Positions 26,619 to 34,811 of a stretch of DNA of 64,000 nucleotides are shown here, in pieces; positions within the stretch are counted from its first letter, which is position 1; every line of letters begins with the position of its first letter. The notes under the pieces were generated by a model that saw only the letters and a program-made list of their open reading frames with translations, did not search any database and had not been told where the DNA came from. Where the stretch lies: positions 62,001-126,000 of the forward strand of contig CADCFQ010000010.1 of NCBI GenBank assembly GCA_902800795.1, given 5' to 3'. This stretch comes from an uncultured Ruminococcus sp. Lineage in GTDB: Bacteria > Bacillota > Clostridia > Oscillospirales > Ruminococcaceae. The translations under genes and the position numbers were made by a program.

Positions 26619-28931
26619 ATGGATTCTAATATCGGCAAGAAGTTAGACGGCAGATATGAGATAACCGAGCTTATCGGCGTCGGCGGCATGGCTGACGTTT
26701 ATAAGGCTATCGACGTTATGGAAAATCGTACTGTCGCAGTAAAGATCCTGAAATCAGAGTTTTCCGAGAACGAGGAGTTCCTCAGAAGATTCAGAAACGA
26801 GAGCAAGGCTATAGCGGTACTTTCCCATCCGAACATCGTAAAGATCTATGATGTAGGTTTCTCGGATGAGATACAGTTTATAGTAATGGAGTATATTGAC
26901 GGTATCACCCTCAAGGAGTTCATCGAGCAGCAGGGAGTCCTCAGATGGAAGGACGCACTGCATTTCGTGACACAGATACTCAGAGCTCTCCAGCACGCAC
27001 ACGATAAGGGCATCGTTCACCGTGATATCAAGCCTCAGAACATCATGCTGTTCACTGACGGCACTATCAAGGTGATGGATTTCGGTATCGCAAGATTTTC
27101 AAGGATCGACGGAAAGACCCTTTCCGATAAGACCATAGGATCTGTTCATTACATCTCACCGGAGCAGGCAAGAGGCGATATGACAGACGAAAGATCTGAT
27201 ATCTACTCGGTAGGCGTTATGCTCTATGAGATGCTCACAGGAAGAAAGCCCTTCGAGGGCGAGAACCCTGTTGCGATAGCTCTCAAGCATATGCAGGACG
27301 ACGCAGTTGAGCCAAGAGAGATCATGCCATCCATTCCCGAGGCTCTTGAGGAGATAGTTATCCATGCTATGGAGAAGGATCCTATCAGACGTTATCAGTC
27401 CGCAGCAGAGATGATAAAGGATATCGATACCTTCAAGATCAATCCTTCTGTTGTGTTCGGCTATAAGGGCGGTCTTGCCGCCGCAGCCGCAGGTGCCGCT
27501 GCACCTGTTGCTCCTGCAAACATTTACGATCAGCAGGATCAGTATGAAGAGGATTATGACGACGAGGATGAGGATGACGAGGACGATGAGGACGACGAGG
27601 ACGAGAAGAAGCGTTCTTATGTTGTGCCGATACTTCTCGGAATGACAGTTGCAGTCGTTATCATCGCTTGTATCGTAATTGTATCCGTAGTTCTTAAATC
27701 CTTCAACGGTGACGGCGGAATGCACACATCCACAGTAACACTTCCGAACTTTGTAGGCAGAAACATCGTTACAGTTGAGCAGGACTACAAGGATAAGCTG
27801 AAATTTGATATCACAGAAGAATATAACAACGAGTTTGACGAAGGCATAATCATCGAGCAGGCGCAGACTCCCGGCAAGCAGGTCAAGGAAGGAACCACTA
27901 TCACCCTGACAGTAAGTAAGGGTAAGAGAATGATCACGGTGCCTGATATGACGGCCAAGGAGAGTGCGGTCGCACAGAGTGAGCTGAAGGCCGCAGGCTT
28001 CAATGTCGTTCTGCGTGAACAGTGGAGCGATGAAGTTGCAAAGGGTCTTGTTGTAAAGACCGAGCCCGGCGCAGGCGAGCAGTATGCAGAGGGCGCAACA
28101 GTCGCAGTATTCGTCAGCCAGGGACCCATCGAGACAAGAGTCAAGGTTCCTGATGTTGTAGGCCTCACAGAGGACAAGGCCGTTAAGGCACTCAAGGAGA
28201 ACAAGCTTACAGCTATCGTTCAGGAGATCGACCACGATGGTGACAAGGGCAAGGTAATCGAGCAGGATACCGAGGCCGGCACATATCTTGAAAGAAACTC
28301 CGAAGTAACTATCTACGTTTCCACCGGTGAAGTCAAGCCCGAGAAGCTGACATTCTCCATGCCGCTTCCTGAGGGTCTCAGCGGTTCCTACTCGCTTGAT
28401 ATCTATAAGGACGGTAACGTTGCTTATACTCAGAAGATCTCTAACGGTGAAGCTGTTTCAGGCGGTTCTGTAAACATCACTGTTGAAGGAAAGAAGAAGG
28501 AAGTCCTTACTATCTATGTAAAGAGCGATGAGACAAGCAAGCAGTGCAGATACGCAGTTTACGAGATAGACTATGAGAACAAGAGCGCTACGCTCAGCGG
28601 AAGCCTCAACGAGAGCGGCCTTGTAGGCATCTCGCCCGAGACTACCACCACAACCACAACAACTACTACAGCTGAGGCAGCAAAGCAGATCTATCTCAAT
28701 GTCGGCGAAGGCGGCGCAGCTAAGACTTCCTCAAGCACTGCAAAGACAGGCGACAGCGTTTCCGTATCCGTAGAGCCGGCAGCAGGCTATGTGCTCGACA
28801 AGATCACTGTGTCCTATAACGGCAATACAGTTGACATCACCTCGACAGGCACCTTTGTAATGCCTGATACCACACCAACAGTTGATGTTACCTTTGTTGC
28901 ACAGCAGGCTGACGATCAGACTCAGCAGTGA
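26619..28931 (+). CDS. prkC: Ser/Thr protein kinase with three PASTA domains (PrkC/PknB/Stk family)
   Basis: A membrane kinase that senses peptidoglycan or lipid II through outside PASTA repeats. The 770-residue protein has a Hanks kinase domain (about 11-270) with GVGGMADVY, VHRDIKPQNIM and DFGIARF. A linker at about 305-330 is almost wholly Asp/Glu, followed by a few Lys/Arg, one transmembrane helix at about 334-360, and three PASTA domains (about 372-575). After these come a Ser/Gly-rich beta domain, a run of ten Thr (28641-28670), and a terminal beta repeat resembling those of InlB-type surface proteins (NVGEGGAAKT to PTVDVTF). The start ATG at 26619 is preferred over TTG at 26610 because of GGGAG spacing. 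The acidic juxtamembrane stretch and the C-terminal extra domains are unusual. Confidence 0.94.
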   Translation: MDSNIGKKLDGRYEITELIGVGGMADVYKAIDVMENRTVAVKILKSEFSENEEFLRRFRNESKAIAVLSHPNIVKIYDVGFSDEIQFIVMEYIDGITLKEFIEQQGVLRWKDALHFVTQILRALQHAHDKGIVHRDIKPQNIMLFTDGTIKVMDFGIARFSRIDGKTLSDKTIGSVHYISPEQARGDMTDERSDIYSVGVMLYEMLTGRKPFEGENPVAIALKHMQDDAVEPREIMPSIPEALEEIVIHAMEKDPIRRYQSAAEMIKDIDTFKINPSVVFGYKGGLAAAAAGAAAPVAPANIYDQQDQYEEDYDDEDEDDEDDEDDEDEKKRSYVVPILLGMTVAVVIIACIVIVSVVLKSFNGDGGMHTSTVTLPNFVGRNIVTVEQDYKDKLKFDITEEYNNEFDEGIIIEQAQTPGKQVKEGTTITLTVSKGKRMITVPDMTAKESAVAQSELKAAGFNVVLREQWSDEVAKGLVVKTEPGAGEQYAEGATVAVFVSQGPIETRVKVPDVVGLTEDKAVKALKENKLTAIVQEIDHDGDKGKVIEQDTEAGTYLERNSEVTIYVSTGEVKPEKLTFSMPLPEGLSGSYSLDIYKDGNVAYTQKISNGEAVSGGSVNITVEGKKKEVLTIYVKSDETSKQCRYAVYEIDYENKSATLSGSLNESGLVGISPETTTTTTTTTTAEAAKQIYLNVGEGGAAKTSSSTAKTGDSVSVSVEPAAGYVLDKITVSYNGNTVDITSTGTFVMPDTTPTVDVTFVAQQADDQTQQ

Positions 28932-28932
28932 T

Positions 28933-29814
28933 ATGACAGGAATAATAATCAGATCAGTCGGGGGCATCTACACCGTAGAAGCCTCCGACGGTGTTTATCA
29001 GTGCAAGGCCAGAGGCATTTTCAGAAAGAAAAACATCTCTCCTGTCTGCGGAGACAGGGCAGAGTTCTCTCTCGAAACTGACGGAACAGGCGTTATCGAA
29101 AGGATAGAGGACAGGCGCTCTTTGCTTATAAGGCCGCCTCTTGCAAACCTTGACGCTCTGGTTTTTGTTTCGTCCACCTGTGAGCCAAGGCCTAATCTAT
29201 TGCTGCTGGACAAGTTCATAGCCGTTGCAAGGTTCAAGAATATCGAGCCGGTCATCGTGTTTACTAAAGTGGACCGCTCATCGCCTGATGAGTATTCGGC
29301 GATCTACAGAAGCTCCGGTTTTGAGGTCTATGAGATAGACAATACCACTGCTCAGGGCGTGGAAGAGCTCAAAGAGCGCCTTGCAGGAAAGCTTTCTGCT
29401 TTCACCGGCAACACAGGCGTTGGCAAGAGCTCTCTTATAAACTGTATTTTCCCTGACCTAGGTCTTGAAACAGCCCACATAAGCAAAAAGCTTGGCCGGG
29501 GCCGCCACACGACCAGGACAGTTGAGCTCTACAAGCTGCCAAACGGCGGCTATGTAGCCGATACTCCGGGCTTTTCTTCCTTTGATACCAACAGATATGA
29601 TATCATAAGAAAGGAAGAGCTGGCTTCCTGCTTTGAGGAGTTCTCGCCCTATATCGGAAAGTGCAGGTTCCAGGATTGCAGCCACACGAGAGAACGGGAC
29701 TGCGCCGTTATCGATGCGCTTAACAAAGGGCTTATCCCTAAGAGCAGATATGAGAGCTATAAGGCTATGTATGAGCAGGCGGAAAAGCTTAAAGAATGGG
29801 AACAGGGACGGTGA
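28933..29814 (+). CDS. rsgA: Small-subunit assembly GTPase RsgA
   Basis: RsgA is a circularly permuted GTPase that checks late 30S assembly. The 293-residue protein has an OB-fold N-terminus (about 1-65) and GTPase motifs in permuted order: G4 FTKVD, G1 GNTGVGKSSL, G3 DTPGF. A C-terminal zinc domain ligates through CFEEFSPYIGKCRFQDCSH and a later Cys. The ATG at 28933 lies one base after the prkC stop, so translation is probably coupled. A longer frame from 28882 overlaps prkC without a ribosome binding site. Confidence 0.95.
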   Translation: MTGIIIRSVGGIYTVEASDGVYQCKARGIFRKKNISPVCGDRAEFSLETDGTGVIERIEDRRSLLIRPPLANLDALVFVSSTCEPRPNLLLLDKFIAVARFKNIEPVIVFTKVDRSSPDEYSAIYRSSGFEVYEIDNTTAQGVEELKERLAGKLSAFTGNTGVGKSSLINCIFPDLGLETAHISKKLGRGRHTTRTVELYKLPNGGYVADTPGFSSFDTNRYDIIRKEELASCFEEFSPYIGKCRFQDCSHTRERDCAVIDALNKGLIPKSRYESYKAMYEQAEKLKEWEQGR

Positions 29815-29819
29815 CCAAT

Positions 29820-30437
29820 GTGAAAAAATGTGCTGTTTTTGTCGGCGGTGACAGGATAGGCGAGACCACCCTTGATAGGGATTCCCTTGCGGGATCCTTT
29901 GTTATAGCTGCCGATATCGGCTTTGTCTATGTACAGGAGCTTGGAGTAAAGCCCGACCTTATCATAGGTGACTTTGACTCGGCGCAGATGCCTGAGGCTG
30001 ACTGCGAGGTCTATCCTGTTCGCAAGGATGATACGGATATGATGCTGGCCTTGAAAAAAGCCATATCTCTTGGCTTTGACGATATAACAGTTTACGGCGG
30101 GACAGGCGGAAGGCTCGACCACACAGTTGGGAACATCCAGGCACTTGCTTACTGCTGTGAGCAGGGAGTAAGGTGCAGGCTGTTTGCTGACGGCCAGAGA
30201 GCAGAGGTGCTCCGCCCTGGCACATACCATATCGAGCCGCCATCCTGTTGGTCAATGTCTCTCTTTGCGTTCGGCTCTGACGTTTCGGGACTTACTATCC
30301 ATAATGCCGAATACTGCGCAGAGGACCTGACACTCACCCCCAGCTTCCCCCTTGGCATATCAAACAAGGCTTTAGAAGGCGGCGCTGATGTCACCTTCAA
30401 AAGCGGCAGGCTTCTGTGTATATGCTCGCAGCTATGA
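29820..30437 (+). CDS. thiN: Thiamine pyrophosphokinase
   Basis: ThiN transfers pyrophosphate from ATP to thiamine, giving thiamine diphosphate. The roughly 205-residue protein has AADIGFVYVQELGVKPDLI, GDFDSA, KDDTDMMLALKKA and GGTGGRLDHTVGN, the family's catalytic and nucleotide motifs. The initiation codon is GTG, either 29820 (behind GGTGA) or 29811 (overlapping the rsgA stop). The gene is in the place it has in B. subtilis, between rsgA and spoVM, but rpe, which lies before it there, is absent. Confidence 0.93.
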   Translation: MKKCAVFVGGDRIGETTLDRDSLAGSFVIAADIGFVYVQELGVKPDLIIGDFDSAQMPEADCEVYPVRKDDTDMMLALKKAISLGFDDITVYGGTGGRLDHTVGNIQALAYCCEQGVRCRLFADGQRAEVLRPGTYHIEPPSCWSMSLFAFGSDVSGLTIHNAEYCAEDLTLTPSFPLGISNKALEGGADVTFKSGRLLCICSQL

Positions 30438-30508
30438 ACCAATAACGGTGCTTCTGAATAGTATAATGTGACATCGCAAGTCGGTGATCCTTACTGGAGG
30501 TACTTATT

Positions 30509-30592
30509 ATGAAGATCGTAGTTGTTAAAAGCCCTAAGCTTCTTTCAGGGATGTTAAGGCTGATCTTTCGGGTCAGAAAATACGAGGAATGA
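30509..30592 (+). CDS. spoVM: Stage V sporulation protein M (27 aa)
   Basis: A 27-residue peptide starting MKIVVVKSPKLLSGMLRLIF and ending in a short Lys/Tyr/Glu tail. It matches SpoVM, the amphipathic helix that recognises the curved forespore membrane and anchors the SpoIVA coat platform. The conserved Pro at position 9, followed by a Lys/Leu/Gly helix and a basic end, is as in B. subtilis. A TGGAGG site lies eight bases before the ATG. The location immediately after thiN is the same as in B. subtilis, which supports the call strongly. It is too short for usual gene finders. Confidence 0.9.
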   Translation: MKIVVVKSPKLLSGMLRLIFRVRKYEE

Positions 30593-30612
30593 AACCCTAA
30601 GTTCCAGAAGGT

Positions 30613-30637
30613 CTCTGCACGGCGCAGGGGGCTTTTC
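30613..30637 (+). terminator. Weak terminator after spoVM
   Basis: CTCTGC (30613-30618) pairs with GCAGGG (30624-30629), one G-U pair, followed by GGCTTTTCTT. The stem is short, so termination may be partial. Confidence 0.45.
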
Positions 30638-30666
30638 TTGACTTTCACCACTGTGTATGGTATAAT
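30638..30666 (+). promoter_or_regulatory. Sigma-A-type promoter for the membrane protein/exoA pair
   Basis: TTGACT (30638-30643), 17-base spacer, TATAAT (30661-30666). The start point would fall inside the palindrome at 30669-30688. Confidence 0.8.
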
Positions 30667-30668
30667 TA

Positions 30669-30688
30669 ATGCGTCAAATATGACGCAT
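30669..30688. promoter_or_regulatory. Operator-like perfect palindrome at the transcription start
   Basis: ATGCGTCA (30669-30676) and TGACGCAT (30681-30688) are a perfect eight-base inverted repeat with a four-base spacer. It begins two bases after the -10 box. A dimeric repressor bound here would block initiation. The regulator is not identified. Confidence 0.6.
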
Positions 30689-30726
30689 ACATAAGCTTTT
30701 ATTCAATAGAGTCAGGCGGTGCTGTT

Positions 30727-31296
30727 ATGAAGCGTTTTTCATTCAAATTCATAGGCGCTATGCTTATAAGCGGCTTTATCACAGGTGTTATCCTGAACAT
30801 CCTGTTTCAGTTTACCTTTGAAGGCATAAGGATCGATCCCGAGAACAAACAGCTGCCCCTGATGCTTGGGGTGATGGCCGTTATGTCATCGCTTTATGTG
30901 TTCTTTGCCGTCTTCTATGCCAGGCTTTTTGCCAAGTATTTCAAGGCCAGGGAATTCACCCTCAAATACGGCAGGGAGTTCTCATTTTTCAGAAACTATG
31001 TTATCATAGCGGCCATTGCGATCGGAGCCGACCTTTACTATCTTTATACAAAGTCGCTGCCGTTTTTTGCAGCCGCCTATGAGGACGCAAGGATGCGGAT
31101 AAAGATTAAGAACTTCAATGCAGAGCTTGAGAACAAGGAGCTTTACGAGCTTGAGCAGTCCTATGAGCATCTCCTGTATATTATCAGAATTGCGGCGATC
31201 GTTATCATTGTCCTACAGGCTGTTGCTGTCATCCTTAGCGCCAAGAGGATAGTCAAAGCATACAGGGAACAGAAAAGCATACTATTATCGTTATAA
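30727..31296 (+). CDS. Four-helix membrane protein of unknown function
   Basis: A 189-residue integral membrane protein that I do not recognise. Hydrophobic segments are visible at about residues 8-30, 42-68, 88-107 and 148-170. Between the third and fourth lies a charged segment rich in Lys/Glu (KIKNFNAELENKELYELEQ), likely coiled or helical. No catalytic motif is seen. It follows a promoter with an operator-like palindrome and lies 11 bases before exoA, so the two are probably co-transcribed under a specific repressor. The ribosome binding site is weak (AGGCGG). Confidence 0.7.
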   Translation: MKRFSFKFIGAMLISGFITGVILNILFQFTFEGIRIDPENKQLPLMLGVMAVMSSLYVFFAVFYARLFAKYFKAREFTLKYGREFSFFRNYVIIAAIAIGADLYYLYTKSLPFFAAAYEDARMRIKIKNFNAELENKELYELEQSYEHLLYIIRIAAIVIIVLQAVAVILSAKRIVKAYREQKSILLSL

Positions 31297-31307
31297 CGGA
31301 GGTCAAT

Positions 31308-32057
31308 ATGAAATTCATAAGCTGGAACGTAAACGGATTCAGAGCTTGTCTTAAAAAAGGCTTTGAAGATTTCTTCAATGCCGAGGATGCGGACATCTTT
31401 TGCATACAGGAAACAAAGATGAAACCCGATCAGGCTGATTTTGAGCCCGAGGGCTATCATAAGTTTTTTTTCAGCGCAGAGCGTGCAGGCTATTCAGGAA
31501 CAGCTGTCTTTACAAAACAGGAGCCACTGAGCGTTACATACGGCCTTGACGGCGAACACGCTGATGAGGGCAGAGTGATAACCTGTGAATATGAGGACTT
31601 CTATTTTGTCTGCTGCTATACCCCGAACGCCCAGCAGGAGCTAAAAAGGATAGATTACCGTATGGAATTCGAGGACGCTATGAGAGCTTATCTTATGAAG
31701 CTCGACAAGCAAAAGCCCGTTGTCTACTGCGGTGACCTGAATGTGGCACACAATGAGATAGACCTCAAAAATCCGAAATCAAATGTCGGCAACCCCGGCT
31801 TCTCCGATCAGGAGCGAGGCAAAATGACCGAGCTTCTGTCATCCGGCTTCAAGGACAGCTTCAGGACCCTATATCCCGACAAGACCGATGCCTATACATG
31901 GTGGTCCTACCGTTTCAGCGCAAGGACAAAGAACATCGGCTGGCGTATAGACTATTTCATAGTCTCCGAACGTTTTATGGACAGAGTTGAGGACAGCCTT
32001 ATCTATGCTGACATCCTCGGCAGCGACCATTGTCCTGTGGGTCTTATAGTCAAATAG
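31308..32057 (+). CDS. xth: Exodeoxyribonuclease III / AP endonuclease
   Basis: A 249-residue ExoIII/ExoA-type base-excision repair enzyme that cuts 5' to abasic sites and trims 3' ends. It begins MKFISWNVNGFRACLKKGF and has the metal-binding Glu in IQETKM, the YTPNAQ segment, the catalytic GDLNVAHNEIDL and the terminal SDHCPV with the active-site His. A GGAGG site precedes the ATG. It ends just before a bidirectional terminator. Confidence 0.96.
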   Translation: MKFISWNVNGFRACLKKGFEDFFNAEDADIFCIQETKMKPDQADFEPEGYHKFFFSAERAGYSGTAVFTKQEPLSVTYGLDGEHADEGRVITCEYEDFYFVCCYTPNAQQELKRIDYRMEFEDAMRAYLMKLDKQKPVVYCGDLNVAHNEIDLKNPKSNVGNPGFSDQERGKMTELLSSGFKDSFRTLYPDKTDAYTWWSYRFSARTKNIGWRIDYFIVSERFMDRVEDSLIYADILGSDHCPVGLIVK

Positions 32058-32059
32058 CA

Positions 32060-32091
32060 AAAGCCCGTAAGCAATCAAGCTTACGGGCTTT
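32060..32091. terminator. Bidirectional terminator between exoA and the GH gene
   Basis: Perfect 13-base arms (32060-32072 and 32079-32091) with a six-base loop. The arms end in AAA/TTT on each side, so it can serve both converging genes. Confidence 0.87.
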
Positions 32092-32104
32092 AATCATGCT
32101 GTTA

Positions 32105-33544
32105 TCAAAGCTCAACAGGCTCTGTTCTGATCCTGATCTTAGGCATCTTCTCGATAGTGGAGTAAGTATTCATCAGGCCGTCATCAAGGCTCAGATCATT
32201 CTCGCCGCTTGCCGGAGGAGCAAAGATGCGAAGTGTAAGGTCAGCTGCACCCTCAAGAGGCTTCTCGAAGAAAGCGCTCATAAGGTCGATGCACTTAGCC
32301 TTGGGAGACTTATAGAACCACTTGCCGTTGATCTCCATTATAACATTCGAGTCGTCCTCGAAGTATACCTCACAGAAGTGGGGGTTTTTGTCAAAGTGGA
32401 GAGGTATCTCGATACCCTCGGCGTCCTCAGCGCCGCCCCAGCGAAGCTTTGCAGGGAAGCTTATCTCTTCGCCGGAGGTCATCTTAGGACTGTAAAACTC
32501 GTCGTGGATGATCTCCTTATATGTCTTCATAAGAGGCTGCTCGATCCCGCAGTCAGGATAGTTGGGGTCTTCGATCTCAAGACCGAGCCTGCCCCTGTCT
32601 CTGAACTGATACATAGTAAATGCGTTGAACCAGCCCTTGTCCTCCTTATCAGCTTTGAGCAGGTCGCAGAACTCCTTGACCATATCAGCCTGATCGTAAG
32701 GACCTGTAACGTCGCCGTCAGCGTTGAGCTCGCTCATTACCATGGGCTTCTCTACGCCGTCGTTAATCTCACAGAGTCTCTTATATGTCTTCTTGGTGTA
32801 TTCATACACTTCCTTGATAACGGAACGTGAATGTGTAGTGCCGCCACGCTCAGCCACATCATAGGGCCAGCCCCAGTGAAGAGCAAAATACTTATCAATG
32901 CTCCAGATGTCACACTCTCTGTAAGCCTGTAAAAACTCCTCTTCCATTTCAAGCTTGCCGGTGCTCGGGTCATAACCGCCGGCGCAAAGGATAGTCTTTA
33001 CATTGGGAGCATACTCCTTGAGGATGCGGTGGAACTTTACAAAGAAGTCGCCAAGCTCCTTATAGGAAGCTCTCTTTGTGAAGGAGAACCAGTTTCCGGT
33101 ACACTCATGGTTTATCCTGATGAGCATCCTTCCGAAAGGACGAAGATCTTTGGCGATAGCGATGAGCTGCTCGTCGCTTACATTAGGGTCAACAGTAAGA
33201 GTGAGCACAACATCCTGGCCGTGTCTTCTTACGTCCCTCATATAAGTGAAGGGCTCGCCGTCAGTGTTTCCTTCAAGTCCGCCCTTATAGGTGAAATAGT
33301 CATCATAAGGATAATCCCATGCAAAGGATACGTCCATATCCTTGCAGGCCTCGGATATCCTCTGAGGGAACTGCTCATCCAGCGGATAATAGCAATACAT
33401 CAGGCTGACACCTCTGTGTGGTCTGCCCAGCTTGTGAAGCATATAATCCTGGTTTACATATTCTCCTCTTTCCGAGCCGTCTCCGATATCGACAGCACAG
33501 TCAGCGGCACCCATGTGTACCTTTATAGCTTTCAATTCTTTCAT
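32105..33544 (-). CDS. Intracellular clan GH-A glycoside hydrolase, distant GH26-like
   Basis: A 479-residue protein with a TIM-barrel glycosidase pattern. The segment RINHECTGNWFSF puts a His-Glu pair at 146-147, the position of the acid/base Glu in GH26 mannanases. VMSELNADGD supplies a candidate nucleophile at Glu272. The part DIWSIDKYFALHWGWPYD also resembles GH26. About 110 C-terminal residues form a separate beta-rich domain. There is no signal peptide, so it would act on imported oligosaccharides. The start at 33544 was chosen because AAGGAG lies seven bases upstream. I cannot assign a CAZy family or substrate with certainty; GH5 and GH39 relatives are alternatives. Confidence 0.6.
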   Translation of the reverse strand: MKELKAIKVHMGAADCAVDIGDGSERGEYVNQDYMLHKLGRPHRGVSLMYCYYPLDEQFPQRISEACKDMDVSFAWDYPYDDYFTYKGGLEGNTDGEPFTYMRDVRRHGQDVVLTLTVDPNVSDEQLIAIAKDLRPFGRMLIRINHECTGNWFSFTKRASYKELGDFFVKFHRILKEYAPNVKTILCAGGYDPSTGKLEMEEEFLQAYRECDIWSIDKYFALHWGWPYDVAERGGTTHSRSVIKEVYEYTKKTYKRLCEINDGVEKPMVMSELNADGDVTGPYDQADMVKEFCDLLKADKEDKGWFNAFTMYQFRDRGRLGLEIEDPNYPDCGIEQPLMKTYKEIIHDEFYSPKMTSGEEISFPAKLRWGGAEDAEGIEIPLHFDKNPHFCEVYFEDDSNVIMEINGKWFYKSPKAKCIDLMSAFFEKPLEGAADLTLRIFAPPASGENDLSLDDGLMNTYSTIEKMPKIRIRTEPVEL

Positions 33545-33571
33545 AATCATACTCCTTTGCATATATACTTT

Positions 33572-33584
33572 TGGCAATATGCCA
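33572..33584. repeat. Short inverted repeat upstream of the GH gene
   Basis: TGGCA (33572-33576) and TGCCA (33580-33584) with a three-base spacer, between the end of the lipoprotein gene and the GH start. It may be an operator or a weak hairpin; no convincing promoter was seen beside it. Confidence 0.3.
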
Positions 33585-33588
33585 TTAT

Positions 33589-34671
33589 TTACGATACTAT
33601 AAGTCTGTTAAGGTCATCAAACTTCTCGGCCAGATCTCTGAATATCACACAGTTATCATCGGTCTCGGGATAGAGATCTGTGTAGATACAAAGAACAAAA
33701 GGTGAGTCTGCATAAACGATCGCACAATCGTGGAAAGACAGAAACTCAAACTCGGAGCCGTATTTCTGGGCGACCTTATATTTTTTCCCAAGCGCCTGGC
33801 CTATCTGATAGTTATACTCACCGTCCACCATCATATCCACCATCATCTTGCCCTCGTCGGTCTCCTCGGCATAGTCATAAATATCCCAGAAGCACTTAGC
33901 TATCTGCATAACGTTACACTTGGTATATAGCCAATCATATCCGAGATACATACCGCCGCCGATCTCGTTCATAAGATCGTTGAACCACTGCCAGCCGAAC
34001 TTCTTATAGAGCAGATAATAAGCAGTGTTGTCAGACTCATTCAGAGCGTAGTACATAAGCTCCTTGACAGTGTATTTTGTCCCCGGGTCAGCCGAAGCCA
34101 CTGTCCTGTCATCGTCCATCCAGCGCTCATCACGAACGATCTCCTCATCGAGGTCAACGCCGTTTTCCAGAAGGCTCTTGACATAGGGCGCCTTTATCGG
34201 GCTGCAAACCTGATACTCAAAAGACGGATTGCAGTAAACCTGGGAACCTGTGACCATATTCTTATATGAGATCGAGATATTGCAGTTCGCATCTGCGATA
34301 ATATCGCTGATCTCCTGCATACACTTGTTAATCTCTTCATTTGAGTATACTTCACTTATATCTTCATAGCTGAACATATAAGAATTAAGCGCAGAGAACT
34401 CCTCAACATTTCCTTTTTCGACTATCTCATCTATGTGATCTTTTTTGATCTCCGGCTGTTCCTCCGAAGAAGTATCTGTTGATGAATTTAGATCTTTTAT
34501 CTTAGCTATGACCGACTTTTCCTTAACGGAAGAAGTTCCGGCAGATGAACTTGAAGCGTTATTCTTTTTTGTTCCTGACGAGTCCGAAGAACTGCCGGAA
34601 CTGTCTGCCTTGCCGCAGGCTGTTGACAACAGCATGATACAGGCACAGACAAGAGAAACTGCTTTTTTCAT
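33589..34671 (-). CDS. Lipoprotein with class A beta-lactamase/serine hydrolase fold
   Basis: A 360-residue exported lipoprotein. The signal peptide ends in LLSTAC with the lipidated Cys19, followed by a Ser/Asp/Lys-rich linker to about residue 80. The catalytic domain shows the three class A motifs: S157-P-I-K160 (SxxK), S213-D-N215 (SDN) and K303-Y-G305 (KTG variant). The KYG triad and the long tether fit a wall-related serine hydrolase of the beta-lactamase2 family better than a resistance enzyme. The start follows GGAGGG by four bases. It ends 44 bases before the GH gene and has its own promoter. Confidence 0.82.
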   Translation of the reverse strand: MKKAVSLVCACIMLLSTACGKADSSGSSSDSSGTKKNNASSSSAGTSSVKEKSVIAKIKDLNSSTDTSSEEQPEIKKDHIDEIVEKGNVEEFSALNSYMFSYEDISEVYSNEEINKCMQEISDIIADANCNISISYKNMVTGSQVYCNPSFEYQVCSPIKAPYVKSLLENGVDLDEEIVRDERWMDDDRTVASADPGTKYTVKELMYYALNESDNTAYYLLYKKFGWQWFNDLMNEIGGGMYLGYDWLYTKCNVMQIAKCFWDIYDYAEETDEGKMMVDMMVDGEYNYQIGQALGKKYKVAQKYGSEFEFLSFHDCAIVYADSPFVLCIYTDLYPETDDNCVIFRDLAEKFDDLNRLIVS

Positions 34672-34718
34672 TTGACCCTCCTCAGTTCGTAAAACGACTG
34701 AATTCAAACCATAATGTT

Positions 34719-34747
34719 ATCCTATCATATTTTGACTTTAAAGTCAA
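34719..34747 (-). promoter_or_regulatory. Promoter with palindromic -35 region for the lipoprotein gene
   Basis: Minus-strand TTGACT (34742-34747), 17-base spacer, TAGGAT (34719-34724). The -35 is part of a perfect 16-base palindrome TTGACTTTAAAGTCAA at 34732-34747, which could be a regulator site. Confidence 0.55.
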
Positions 34748-34811
34748 GTAAATAATACATTATTAAACTTAAAATTACTTTAAGTCAATATAAGCTTAAC
34801 TTATTGATTTA

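Noticed and set aside
27156..28235. Long minus-strand open frame opposite prkC
   Set aside because: Antisense shadow of the kinase linker and PASTA repeats; composition dominated by Leu/Ile/Val runs opposite the acidic stretch, no start signals.
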